From contig JACRFJ010000014.1 in the NCBI GenBank assembly GCA_016217935.1, forward strand, positions 1-35,768: a stretch of 35,768 nucleotides of DNA, written 5' to 3'. The position numbers and the translations under genes were made by a program. Below, piece by piece: positions 1 through 9,181 of this stretch (positions within the stretch are counted from its first letter, which is position 1; each line of letters starts with the position of its first letter). The stretch comes from Candidatus Kaiserbacteria bacterium (GTDB lineage Bacteria; Patescibacteriota; Minisyncoccia; Phycocordibacterales; UBA2100). Under the pieces are notes generated by a model. The model was not told where the DNA came from and did no database searches. It saw nothing but the letters and a program-made list of their open reading frames with translations.

Positions 1-162
1 AGACGCCCTCCCTCGTATAATAATAGCACATATGAGGCATCTAGTCAATATTCCAGGGATGGCTCAACTGCGATACTATTCGGCGCACAAGGCCAGAGAA
101 AGCGGGTGACCAAACGGTCTTCAAGCGAAAGCGCCTGCCGAGGTCGAGCACTCCGCCTTGGA

Positions 163-188
163 AGACCCTTCGACTTCGCTCAGGGTCT
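163..188. repeat. Palindromic CCCTTCGACTTCGCTCAGGG-type hairpin upstream of rplJ
   Basis: agaccc-ttcgacttcgctca-gggtct inverted repeat; related sequences at 4276-4310 and 7560-7651. Confidence 0.6.
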
Positions 189-229
189 AAGAGCTACTAA
201 GCTCATGTTATTCGCTAAGTATCTCTAAG

Positions 230-739
230 ATGGCAAAAACAAAAACAGAGAAAGCAGAAATCGTGCAGAAACTCGAAGGTGCATTCAAGAATGCGGCGTC
301 GAGCGTATTCGTTCATTTCAACAAAGTGAATGTTGCAGAAGAGACGGCGATGCGCCGCGCCCTTCGCGCGGGCAATGTGTCCTACGTCGTTGCCAAGAAG
401 ACGCTCATCCGCCGAGCGCTCGAGAATCTCGGCCACAAGAGCGCGGATGTAACGCTCGATGGGGAAGTCGCTATTGCATATGGCCTACCTAGCCAGAGCG
501 GTGGCGAAGATATAACGGCCCCTGCGCGACTGATACACGAATTCGGAAAGAAACTCACGGACCGCATCGCGATCCTCGGTGGTATTTTCGAAGGAAAACT
601 CATTGGCCAGGCGCACATGCGAGAAATTGCAATGGTGCCTCCGATGGAAACGCTCCGCACAATGTTTGCGCAGCTTGTGAACTCACCACGCCAGCGATTT
701 GCTGTCGTGCTCAGTAAAGTCGCGGAAGTGAAGCAGTAG
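230..739 (+). CDS. rplJ: 50S ribosomal protein L10
   Basis: L10-like N-terminus (MAKTKTEKAEIVQKLEGAFKNA...VFVHFNKVNVAEETAMRRALR), immediately upstream of rplL. Confidence 0.93.
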   Translation: MAKTKTEKAEIVQKLEGAFKNAASSVFVHFNKVNVAEETAMRRALRAGNVSYVVAKKTLIRRALENLGHKSADVTLDGEVAIAYGLPSQSGGEDITAPARLIHEFGKKLTDRIAILGGIFEGKLIGQAHMREIAMVPPMETLRTMFAQLVNSPRQRFAVVLSKVAEVKQ

Positions 740-792
740 GTGTACTTCGCATGTACTACTTACTACGTTCTACTAACTACTAAACTATTCGT

Positions 793-1152
793 ATGAATCA
801 AGATCAAATCATTGAGGCCGTGGAGAAAATGACGGTGCTCGAACTCAACACGCTCGTCAAAGCGATCGAAGAGAAGTGGGAAGTCTCGGCAGCGGCGGTT
901 GCCGTCGCAGGACCTGCTGCGGGTCCTGCAGCAGAGGAAAAGAGCGAATTCGATGTGGAACTCACGGCGATGGGCGATCAGAAAATCGCAGTCATCAAGG
1001 CCGTAAAGGAAGTGCTCGGTCTCGGCCTCGCCGAATCCAAGGCGATGGTGGAGGGTGCACCGGCGATGATGAAGCAGGGTGTAAAGAAAGAAGACGCCGA
1101 AGCGTGGAAGAAGAAGATAGAGGAAGCAGGCGGCAAAGTTACCTTGAAGTAA
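793..1152 (+). CDS. rplL: 50S ribosomal protein L7/L12
   Basis: Ala/Gly hinge followed by [42 protein letters not shown]...[13 protein letters not shown]. Confidence 0.97.
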   Translation: MNQDQIIEAVEKMTVLELNTLVKAIEEKWEVSAAAVAVAGPAAGPAAEEKSEFDVELTAMGDQKIAVIKAVKEVLGLGLAESKAMVEGAPAMMKQGVKKEDAEAWKKKIEEAGGKVTLK

Positions 1153-1301
1153 CTTTTCCGATCTGCTTGGGAAGGGGTCGGGGAACGGGAGTTCCCCGCG
1201 TCGGAGAGCAGGCCGGAGGCCGATGAGAACCGAGGGTTCTCATGGAGGAGTGAAGCGACGACGGCTGGTGGAAAGGTTACCTTGAAGTAACTTTTCCGAT
1301 C
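1138..1301. repeat. 26-bp direct repeat (1138-1163 and 1276-1301) flanking a 112-bp hairpin-rich insert
   Basis: gttaccttgaagtaacttttccgatc occurs exactly twice; the first copy includes the rplL stop codon. Confidence 0.9.
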
Positions 1302-1337
1302 CGAAGAAAGCAGCGGCCAGAGTGCCGTTGTTTTCTT

Positions 1338-1856
1338 TTGAGAGCGAGCTACGATAGCTTCGTGGCGGTCATTTACCTCGGACTCGGATCCAATGTGGGA
1401 AATCGGCGCGAGCATTTGAGCGATGCGATTCGCATGCTCTCCCCCAATGTACTGGTGCGCGAAGTATCACCAATCTACGAGAGCGAACCGCACGGCGTGA
1501 GCGAGCCGCAGCCACGCTACTTCAATCTCGCACTGCGAGCGACCACTGACTATGCGCCACAGATGCTCCTCAGCTATCTGAAAAATCTTGAACAAGCACT
1601 TGGCCGCAGTCGCAATACCCACAATCAGCCGCGACCGATCGACATCGACATCCTCCTCTACGACGACCTCGTGCACGAGAGTGACGAACTCACGATTCCG
1701 CATCCACGCATGCACGAGCGTGCCTTTGTTCTTGCGCCACTTTCTGATATCGCGCCACTCGCGGTACATCCAACGTTCAACGTAGTCGTTGCCGAGCTCG
1801 AAGGTCGGCTCGGCGACTATTCTTCGCTCGCATGGCTCTCCGAAGAGCGGCTATGA
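1338..1856 (+). CDS. folK: 2-amino-4-hydroxy-6-hydroxymethyldihydropteridine pyrophosphokinase (HPPK)
   Basis: VIYLGLGSNVGNRREHL and RPIDIDILLYDD...LTIPHPRMHERAFVLAPLSDIAP motifs; true start probably downstream of 1338. Confidence 0.93.
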   Translation: MRASYDSFVAVIYLGLGSNVGNRREHLSDAIRMLSPNVLVREVSPIYESEPHGVSEPQPRYFNLALRATTDYAPQMLLSYLKNLEQALGRSRNTHNQPRPIDIDILLYDDLVHESDELTIPHPRMHERAFVLAPLSDIAPLAVHPTFNVVVAELEGRLGDYSSLAWLSEERL

Positions 1857-2692
1857 CATTTGATTGGGGAAAGAAGACGTATGTAATGGGCATCGTGAAT
1901 GTGACTCCGGATTCTTTTTCTGGGGACGGCCTTACGGATGCTGCGGCTGCAATTGAGCGGGGGGTACAGATGGAAACCGGTGGAGCGGACATGCTCGACG
2001 TGGGCGGAGAATCGACACGCCCAGGATCCACGCCACTTCCGCTCGAGAAAGAACTCGATCGGGTGATCCCGGTCGTTCACGCACTCGCAAAGCGCGTCCG
2101 GATTCCGATTTCAATTGATACATACAAATCAGAAGTCGCAAGACGCGCGATTGAATCGGGAGCAGGGATCATCAACGATGTATGGGGCGGAAGAATGGAT
2201 CCAGATATTTTGAAAGTTGCCGCTGAGAAACAAGTCCCAATTATTTTAATGCACAACCGCAGTCAGCCGAGAAATGCCGAGCAATCAGAGCAGCTCGGCG
2301 GGCGCTATGTCGGCATGGAGTACGGAGATCTCATGATGGAAGACATCAAAAAAGAATTACGCCAATCGATAGACGCCGCCCTTGCCGCCGGAGTCGTTCG
2401 TGAAAACATCGTCGTCGATCCGGGTATCGGATTTGGAAAAACGGTCGAGCAAAATCTTGAGCTCATCCGTAGATTCGTGGAATTGAAATCGCTTCGATAT
2501 CCGATCCTCGTCGGGCCATCGCGCAAATCATTTGTGGGGTACACACTCAACCTACCTCCGCACGAACGTCTCGAAGGTACGATCGCTGCGACGACACTCT
2601 GTATCGAAAAAGGTGCGGACATCGTGCGCGTGCACGATGTGAAAGAAATCTACCGAGTCGCGAGATTTGTAGATGCGGTTGTCAGATCATAG
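1853..2692 (+). CDS. folP: Dihydropteroate synthase
   Basis: VMGIVNVTPDSFSGDG, DVGGESTRPGS and IDTYKSEVARRA motifs; start chosen at MTFDWGKK. Confidence 0.95.
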   Translation: MTFDWGKKTYVMGIVNVTPDSFSGDGLTDAAAAIERGVQMETGGADMLDVGGESTRPGSTPLPLEKELDRVIPVVHALAKRVRIPISIDTYKSEVARRAIESGAGIINDVWGGRMDPDILKVAAEKQVPIILMHNRSQPRNAEQSEQLGGRYVGMEYGDLMMEDIKKELRQSIDAALAAGVVRENIVVDPGIGFGKTVEQNLELIRRFVELKSLRYPILVGPSRKSFVGYTLNLPPHERLEGTIAATTLCIEKGADIVRVHDVKEIYRVARFVDAVVRS

Positions 2693-2740
2693 CCCCTGTC
2701 GATATCCACAGGGCCCTTTGCTGCGTGCTACTATGAACTC

Positions 2741-3364
2741 ATGAAAGGAGACTTTCTGGGTGAGATTCTCGGTAACAAAGCAAGGGCTCAGGTTCTCCGC
2801 GTGTTTGTTCTCAATCCAAACGAAGTCATCACGCTCGTGAACGCCGCTCGACGCTCGGGGGTCTCGCTACCTGTCACAAAAAAAGAGATTCGAGGGCTTG
2901 AAAAGATCGGTATTCTCAAGCGATCGCGCTCGATTACGATTACACTGCCGAAGAGCAAGCGCGTCGTTCGCGGCCAAAATAAAATTCCGGCATGGGCGGT
3001 GAATGCCGATTTCAGGCACCTACGCGCGGTTACCGCCTTTGTCCACGAGGTTTCTCCAGTGCGCTATGACAACATCGTGGGGGCACTCAAGAAAAGCGGC
3101 AAAGTTTCGGCCATAATCCTCTCGGGTACCTTTATGGGGGATGACTCTCGTCCGGCAGATCTTGTCGTTGCATCGGATACATTAAATGAGCGTCGTCTCG
3201 AGGCTGCGATCAAGCGACTCGAACCCGCCTTCGGCCGCGAGATCCGTTATGCCGCATTTTCAACCCCAGAATTCCGCTATCGCCTGACGATCCAGGACAG
3301 GCTCATACGCGATACGCTCGATTTTCCGCATCTGGTACTCCTCGATCGCACGAGACTTCTCTAA
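2741..3364 (+). CDS. Winged-helix transcriptional regulator-like protein
   Basis: 207-aa ORF with HTH-like N-terminus (KARAQVLRVFVLNPNEVITLVNAARRSGVSLPVTKKEIRGLEKIGIL); ATGAAAGGAG start. Confidence 0.6.
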   Translation: MKGDFLGEILGNKARAQVLRVFVLNPNEVITLVNAARRSGVSLPVTKKEIRGLEKIGILKRSRSITITLPKSKRVVRGQNKIPAWAVNADFRHLRAVTAFVHEVSPVRYDNIVGALKKSGKVSAIILSGTFMGDDSRPADLVVASDTLNERRLEAAIKRLEPAFGREIRYAAFSTPEFRYRLTIQDRLIRDTLDFPHLVLLDRTRLL

Positions 3365-3523
3365 TATCTTGGCTCAAGTAAGCCATTCTATGGACAGACC
3401 CCTAACAAGAGGGGTATCCACATACGGCTAAAAGGTTCGAAAATAAGGGAAAAGTGGTTGGTATCATGAACATATACGGGGTCGAAACCGTACTTTAATT
3501 ACTTTAATAGAGTTAAAACTCAT

Positions 3524-4216
3524 ATGATTGTTACTCAATCAGCGGGCGCAGTGCAGGGTTCGTTCTACGATCTCTGGTACACGGTGGCACAATACCTCCC
3601 GGCGATTCTCGCCGCGGTCGTCGTCTTCGTGATCGGCTGGATCGTAGGCGTGATCCTCTATCGCGTCATCGTAGAGGTCGTCAGAATCCTCAGGATTGAC
3701 GATGCTCTCAAGGCTGCGGGCATGAACGAGGTCGCGAGAGACGCGGGCATGAGCCTGGATGTCGGTCGCTTCCTCGGCACACTCGTGAAATGGTTCGTGA
3801 TCTTGGTCTTCTTGGTCGCGGCCCTCGATATCCTCGGGCTCACGCGTGTCACGATCTTCCTTCAGACGGTGGTACTCATGTACCTTCCACAGGTGATCGT
3901 CGCGGCCCTCATCCTCATCCTCGGCGCTATCGTCGCGGAAGTGGTACGAGGCCTGGTTGCGGGTTCTGCTCGCGCCGCAGGCGCACACGGTGCCAACCTC
4001 GCAGGCGCAGTCGCCAAGTGGGCGATTTGGGTCACGGCGATTCTCGCCGCGCTCAACCAGCTCGGTGTCGCAACCGAGTTCGTGCAGACTCTCTTCACGG
4101 GGATCGTGGTGTCGGCTTCGCTCGCATTCGGTCTTGCGTTTGGCCTAGGCGGCAAAGATGCTGCAGCCCGAACGATCGAACGTGTGCGCTCGGAGATCAC
4201 GCATCATCGCGACTAA
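3524..4216 (+). CDS. Multi-TM mechanosensitive-channel-like (TM-helix repeat) membrane protein
   Basis: Several hydrophobic segments; C-terminal SLAFGLAFGLGGKDAAARTIE typical of MscS/TM-helix-repeat proteins. Confidence 0.75.
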   Translation: MIVTQSAGAVQGSFYDLWYTVAQYLPAILAAVVVFVIGWIVGVILYRVIVEVVRILRIDDALKAAGMNEVARDAGMSLDVGRFLGTLVKWFVILVFLVAALDILGLTRVTIFLQTVVLMYLPQVIVAALILILGAIVAEVVRGLVAGSARAAGAHGANLAGAVAKWAIWVTAILAALNQLGVATEFVQTLFTGIVVSASLAFGLAFGLGGKDAAARTIERVRSEITHHRD

Positions 4217-4275
4217 GCCCCGACGAAATGTCGGGGTCTCGACCGGAGCGTCGGGATTTCGACCCGAAGAATTTA

Positions 4276-4310
4276 CGAATCCGCCCTTCGACAAGCTCAG
4301 GGCGGATTCG
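4276..4310. repeat. CCCTTCGACAAGCTCAGGG-type palindromic element, possibly serving as a terminator
   Basis: 12-bp perfect stem cgaatccgccct/agggcggattcg followed by tctttt. Confidence 0.75.
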
Positions 4311-4341
4311 TCTTTTGTGTGCGGCTTGATAGAATCTCGCT

Positions 4342-4704
4342 ATGCGCGATAGCGAGACACACGTGGCGGAATTGAAAAAGATGGTGGAAGATTTTCGCGA
4401 CGCACGCGATTGGAAACAGTACAATGATCCGAAGAATCTCGCGGAAGCGCTCTCTATCGAGGCTGCTGAATTACTGGAGTGTTTTCTCTGGAAAGATAAA
4501 GAAGCTGTTGCTGAAAAAATAAAGAATGATTCCGTATGGAGGGAGCGATTTACAGAAGAGCTCGCTGACGTCTTTATCTACTCGTTTCATCTTGCAAACG
4601 ACACAGGCACCGATATCACAGAAGCTGTAAAAAATAAAATCGCAAAGAACGAACAAAAATATCCGATCGGCGAGTGGAAGGGAAAGGTCAACAAGAACGT
4701 CTAA
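4342..4704 (+). CDS. MazG-like nucleotide pyrophosphohydrolase
   Basis: FRDARDWKQYNDPKNLAEALSIEAAELLECFLWK...ELADVFIYSFHLAN, typical of the MazG/dCTPase family. Confidence 0.88.
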   Translation: MRDSETHVAELKKMVEDFRDARDWKQYNDPKNLAEALSIEAAELLECFLWKDKEAVAEKIKNDSVWRERFTEELADVFIYSFHLANDTGTDITEAVKNKIAKNEQKYPIGEWKGKVNKNV

Positions 4705-4709
4705 GAAAT

Positions 4710-5396
4710 ATGCAGGCAGTTATTCTCGCAGCAGGCCGCGGCACGCGGATGAAAGAACTCACCGATTCTACGCCGAAGGCGCTGCTCGAAGTCGCGGGCA
4801 AGCCACTCATACAGCACGAGCTCGATGCGCTTCCCGCGGTGATCGATGAGGTGATCATCATCGTCGGCTACTTGGGAAGTAAAATCCAGGAGCGTTTCGG
4901 TGGTGAATACAAAGGCAAGCGCATTCTCTACGTTGAGCAAGACACGCTCGATGGAACTGCAGGTGCGCTTTCGCGCGCGAAGAGTATCTTGAAAGATCGG
5001 TTTCTCGTGATCATGTCAGATGATCTCTATGCGCGTGACGATATCGAGCGATGCATTGCTGTAGACGGCTGGGCAGTCCTCGTGCAGCATCGCAACAAAA
5101 TAAAATCGAAAGGAAAAGTTGAAACGAAGGATGGGAAAATCGTGCGCATCACTGAGGGTCATCATGGTGATATACCGGGACTCTTGAACACGAACTGTTT
5201 CGTATTCGATACGCGGATTTTCGACGTGCCGATGGTGCCAAAAGCAGCGGGGAGCAACGAATTTGGCCTGCCACAGACAGCAATTGCAGCGGCAGAGACA
5301 CTGCGGATTCCTTTTTATGCGATCGAGACAGATCGGTGGTTTGAAATTACCGATCCCGAAGACCTGGAAGAAGCTCCGGAATACCTGACCAAATAA
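4710..5396 (+). CDS. Sugar-phosphate nucleotidyltransferase family protein
   Basis: MQAVILAAGRGTRMKELTDSTPKALLEVAGKPLIQHELDAL; start moved to the internal ATG at 4710. Confidence 0.88.
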   Translation: MQAVILAAGRGTRMKELTDSTPKALLEVAGKPLIQHELDALPAVIDEVIIIVGYLGSKIQERFGGEYKGKRILYVEQDTLDGTAGALSRAKSILKDRFLVIMSDDLYARDDIERCIAVDGWAVLVQHRNKIKSKGKVETKDGKIVRITEGHHGDIPGLLNTNCFVFDTRIFDVPMVPKAAGSNEFGLPQTAIAAAETLRIPFYAIETDRWFEITDPEDLEEAPEYLTK

Positions 5397-5487
5397 GCCA
5401 AAAATGGCTTAAAAACCGCATAATATCCCCACTGTATCCACACGCTTTCCACAGGGATACCCCAATAGGGCTCTACGCCTGGATTAT

Positions 5488-5516
5488 TTGACTTCCGCTT
5501 TTGAAAAGAATATACT
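5488..5516 (+). promoter_or_regulatory. Sigma70-type promoter for the 23S transcription unit
   Basis: TTGACT - 17 nt - TATACT about 440 nt upstream of 23S. Confidence 0.75.
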
Positions 5517-5594
5517 CACCGTACATATATGAGTATCGGAATGAGAACCAAAACGCGTCAGCCGTAAATGGTGGGGCAACCCACATACACGACT

Positions 5595-5649
5595 GACCGC
5601 GAAAGCGGTCTTTTTCTTTCGAAAAATTATATGTTGCTCGTTGACATAC
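5595..5649 (+). promoter_or_regulatory. 23S leader: terminator-like hairpin followed by a boxA-like motif
   Basis: gaccgc-gaaa-gcggtc-ttttt at 5595-5615, then tgttgctcgttgacatac at 5632-5649. Confidence 0.5.
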
Positions 5650-6228
5650 GAAGAGCGACAAAGAAACCCGACACACTCGTAAAGTGTGTGCCGGGCGAAT
5701 CCGTCACACGCTTTTGGCGTGTGTCGGAAATCAAAGAATCAAAACGTTTCGATCAGGTTCTCCCTCAGACCTAAAAATCAGGGGAGGTCTTTCCTGATCG
5801 GAATGCAGGAAAATTGGTCCGCAGGTATGCGGACCGAGCAAAAGAAAAAGTCTCGTCTCTCTTGTAGGAGACGAGCAGAAAGCAGATTCGTCACATGCGC
5901 AGCGGTGCATATGTGATGGATCGAAATACGCGGTTCTCAGAATTCCTTACGGGAGTTCTGAGTAAGGGCGTGTGGTGGATGCCTAGACTGAAGAAGGCGA
6001 TGAAGGACGCGGCTTAGCTGCGATATGCTTCGGGGAGGTGCTCAGCAACCTTCGATCCGGAGATTTCCGAATGGGGAAACCCCATTGAGTAAACCTCAAT
6101 GACTTCTCACTTAAACGATGAGAAGAGCGTACCTCGGGAAGTGAAACATCTCAGTACCGAGAGGAAAAGAGAACAATAGTTACTCCCTTAGTAGCGGCGA
6201 GCGAAACGGGAAGAGCCCAAACTCAGCC

Positions 6229-6308
6229 TCAAAATTTGCATTCATGGATTCCCAAGGTCGGACCTTGGGGATTCTAAAGGTCCGACCTTGAATGAATTCA
6301 AATTTTGG
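6229..6308 (+). other. Expansion hairpin in 23S domain I
   Basis: caaaatttg...caaattttg outer arms; caaggtcggacctt/aaggtccgaccttg perfect inner inverted repeat; absent from remembered E. coli 23S. Confidence 0.6.
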
Positions 6309-6538
6309 GTATGGGGGTTATAAGGCTACGGCGATGCCCCAATTAATTTTGGATTGGCAGATGGAGTTACAAAATGCTTAGTTAGTGGAACGAGCTGGGA
6401 AGCTCGACCCCAGAGGGTAATAGTCCCGTACACGAAAACGAAGCATCTCTATGGCTGTAGTTCTTGAGTATCTCGAGACATGAATAGCTCGGGTGAATTT
6501 GCCAGGACTAACTGGTAAGGCTACATACTTCTTCAGAT

Positions 6539-6581
<43 letters not shown>

Positions 6582-6665
6582 GGTGAGGGGAGTGAAATAG
6601 AACTGAAACCACATGTCTACAAGGAGTCGAAGAGGTTCACCATTTTGGGTGGTATCTTTTTAGGT

Positions 6666-6947
6666 ATGTATTATGTGTATATTCTTCAAAGCACTACGAA
6701 GCCGAAAATGTATATCGGATACAGTGCCGACTTGAAGTCACGCATCGCTCGCCACAATGATGGGGGTGTGCAATCCACAAAATATTATCGACCCTGGAGT
6801 TTGTTGTATTACGAAGCATATTCGAGCGATGCGCTTGCGCACAGTCGAGAAAAAGCTTTGAAGAACAAAGGAAAAGGGTGGATAGAACTTAAGAAGCGGA
6901 TAGTGCCTAGAATGGTGAACCTCGACGGCGTGCCTATTGAAGAATGA
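6666..6947 (+). CDS. GIY-YIG nuclease-domain (UvrC N-terminal/YhbQ-like) protein inserted in a 23S helix
   Basis: MYYVYILQSTTKPKMYIGYSADLKSRIARHNDGG...KYYRPWSLLYYEAYSSDALAHSREKALKNKGKG; flanked by perfect 13-bp inverted repeat 6632-6644/6911-6923. Confidence 0.85.
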   Translation: MYYVYILQSTTKPKMYIGYSADLKSRIARHNDGGVQSTKYYRPWSLLYYEAYSSDALAHSREKALKNKGKGWIELKKRIVPRMVNLDGVPIEE

Positions 6948-7559
6948 GCCAACGAGTTGATGCATACGGCTTGGCTAAGCCCTATCGGGTGGAGCCGCAG
7001 CGAAAGCGAGTGTGAATAGCGCGTAAAGTCCTGAGAGCAATCGAAGGATTTGTCGTATGTATCAGACCCGAAGCCGGGTGAGCTACCCATGAGCAGGATG
7101 AACCACATAGAAATATGTGGGGAGGTCCGAACCCGTAGATTGTGCAACATCTTGGGATGACTTGTGGGTTGGAGTGAAAAGCTTATCGAACTCGGTAATA
7201 GCTGGTTTTCTCCGAAAGAGCTTTCGGGCTTGCGTCGCATGTTTCTGTAGGGGGTAGAGCACTGGAAGGTTCGGATAGGCCGCAAGGCCACTGAACCTAT
7301 CAAACTCCGAATACCTACAGCCAGAATGCGGCAGTTAGACGGTGGGGGCGAAGCTCCACTCGTCAAAAGGGAAACAGCCCAGACCGCCAGTTAAGGTCCC
7401 TAAATCCATACTAAGTGCAAGCAAGGAGGTGAAATTTCACAGACAGTGAGGATGTTGGCTTAGAAGCAGCCACCATTCAAAGAAAGCGTAACAGCTCACT
7501 CACTCAGAGATTTCGCGCCACAAATGATCGGGGCTAAGTATGGTACCGAAGCTGCGGAT

Positions 7560-7651
7560 CCTTCGATTCGACACTGCGTGTCTCACTCAGGACAAGTTCG
7601 CGAACTTCGCGAGCCTGCCCTGAGCGAGGTACTTGGTACCGAGTCGAAGGG
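7560..7651 (+). repeat. Palindromic TTCGACT...GCTCAGG element embedded in a 23S helix
   Basis: Related to the 163-188 and 4276-4310 elements; lies between conserved gaagctgcgg and ggtaggagaacgttcc. Confidence 0.6.
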
Positions 7652-8371
7652 TGGTAGGAGAACGTTCCGTTCGCGATGAAGCCAAAGAGGTGACTCATGG
7701 TGGAGCATACGGAAGTGAAAATGTTGGCACGAGTAACCGCAATGCGAGTGAGATTCTCGCACGCCGAAAGAACAAGGTTTCCTTCGCAATGGAGATCATC
7801 GAAGGGTTAGTCGGTCCTAACAGTATGGCGAATGCCGGACTGGATGGACATAGGGTTAATATTCCCTAACTTGTGTAGTGTGCGATGGAGGGACGGAGTG
7901 CTGTACCTCGGGCCCATTATTGGTTTTGGGTTCGGGCCGTGATTGTGTGCTGTAGGTAAATCCGCAGCATAATCGAGAGCGGCAGGGATATGTAGAGGCC
8001 TCGGCCAAAGCAGATTCGAGAGAGCGCGCTTCCAAGAAAAACTTCTAAGCTTCAACATTACTCAAACCGTACCGCAAACCGACACAGGTGTTCAGGGCGA
8101 GTAGCCCAAGGCGAACGAGTGAGAGATCCCCAAGGAACTCGGCAAAAAAGCGACCGTACGTTAGCAATAAGGTCCGCCACCGTAAGGTGGCCGCAGTTAA
8201 AATTTCCCAGGCGACTGTTTACCAAAAACACAGCTCCCTGCAAACTCGTAAGAGGAAGTATAGGGGGTGATGCCTGACCAATGCCGGAAGGTCAAGTATG
8301 GAGGGTACATGCATTTATGCATGTGCTGGACTATATAAGCCCCGGTCAATGTCGGCGATAACTATAATCGT

Positions 8372-9153
8372 GAACTCGCTACGCTCCGCAAGGAGTCAAG
8401 AGTAGGGCGATTGTAAAATTCGGCTATTTGCTGGAACATCCGAGTATCTAACAGTACCGTGAAGGTAACAATCTGTTAGTGCGGACAATCAGCAGGAAAG
8501 GCCAATACAGCGTGTGCTCACGCAATAACATTGCGCATGAATCACACAACTCAGGAACTACTCAAACAATTTCACGGAAAGCGAACACTGCTCAATTATT
8601 TTGTGGCGGGGTTCGTGGACGGGGAAGGAAGTTTTAGTGTAGCAATCCTCAAACATCCAAAGAAAGAAAACGAATGGATTATTAACCCGTGTTTTCAGGT
8701 GTATCAGCATCAAAAACACAGGGAGATTCTGGAAATTTGCCAAGAAGTGTTTGGCACCGGAAGCATTTACCGCAAGAGTGGTGTGCATCCGGTACTCAAC
8801 TTCAGCATCGACTCAACGAGAAATATAATCGAACGGGTAATACCGTTTTTCGATCGATATCCGCTCGTGACGAAACAAGAAGCTTACAGGATATTTCGGG
8901 AAATTGTTCTTGCGATGAAAAATCGCGAACATTTCACGAAAGAAGGATTCGTCCGTCTTGTACGACTTGCTTACTCCATGAATCAACAGGGTAAAGGGAG
9001 ACGGCGAACTCTTGAAGAGATCGTCGGCAAACTTCCACCCGACGCTGTATTGGAATCCTCAGAGACTTTACGCCGAACTCGCACTAAGTGAGCTGCGAGA
9101 TGATAAAGTCCAATCCTTATGGCGACATGAGGGGCTCCGATAAAATCGGAATG
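8372..9153 (+). other. Group I intron at 23S about L1923 (E. coli numbering)
   Basis: 5' exon ...ataatcgt pairs with guide gcgattgt (8407-8414) with U.G at the splice site; P7/R-like cagagacttta with S-like gataaagtcc; 3' exon cctaaggtagcg. Confidence 0.85.
8531..9091 (+). CDS. LAGLIDADG homing endonuclease (single motif) in the L1923 intron
   Basis: NYFVAGFVDGEGSFSVAI motif; ATG alternative at 8537; ORF sits in stem ccaatacagcg/cgctgtattgg. Confidence 0.9.
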   Translation: MRMNHTTQELLKQFHGKRTLLNYFVAGFVDGEGSFSVAILKHPKKENEWIINPCFQVYQHQKHREILEICQEVFGTGSIYRKSGVHPVLNFSIDSTRNIIERVIPFFDRYPLVTKQEAYRIFREIVLAMKNREHFTKEGFVRLVRLAYSMNQQGKGRRRTLEEIVGKLPPDAVLESSETLRRTRTK

Positions 9154-9181
9154 CCTAAGGTAGCGAAATTCCTTGTCTGGT

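Noticed and set aside
6809-7366. 185-aa minus-strand ORF in 23S
   Set aside because: Antisense to conserved rRNA and the GIY-YIG gene; no RBS or family evidence
7633-7869. Plus-strand ORF within 23S
   Set aside because: Entirely within conserved 23S sequence
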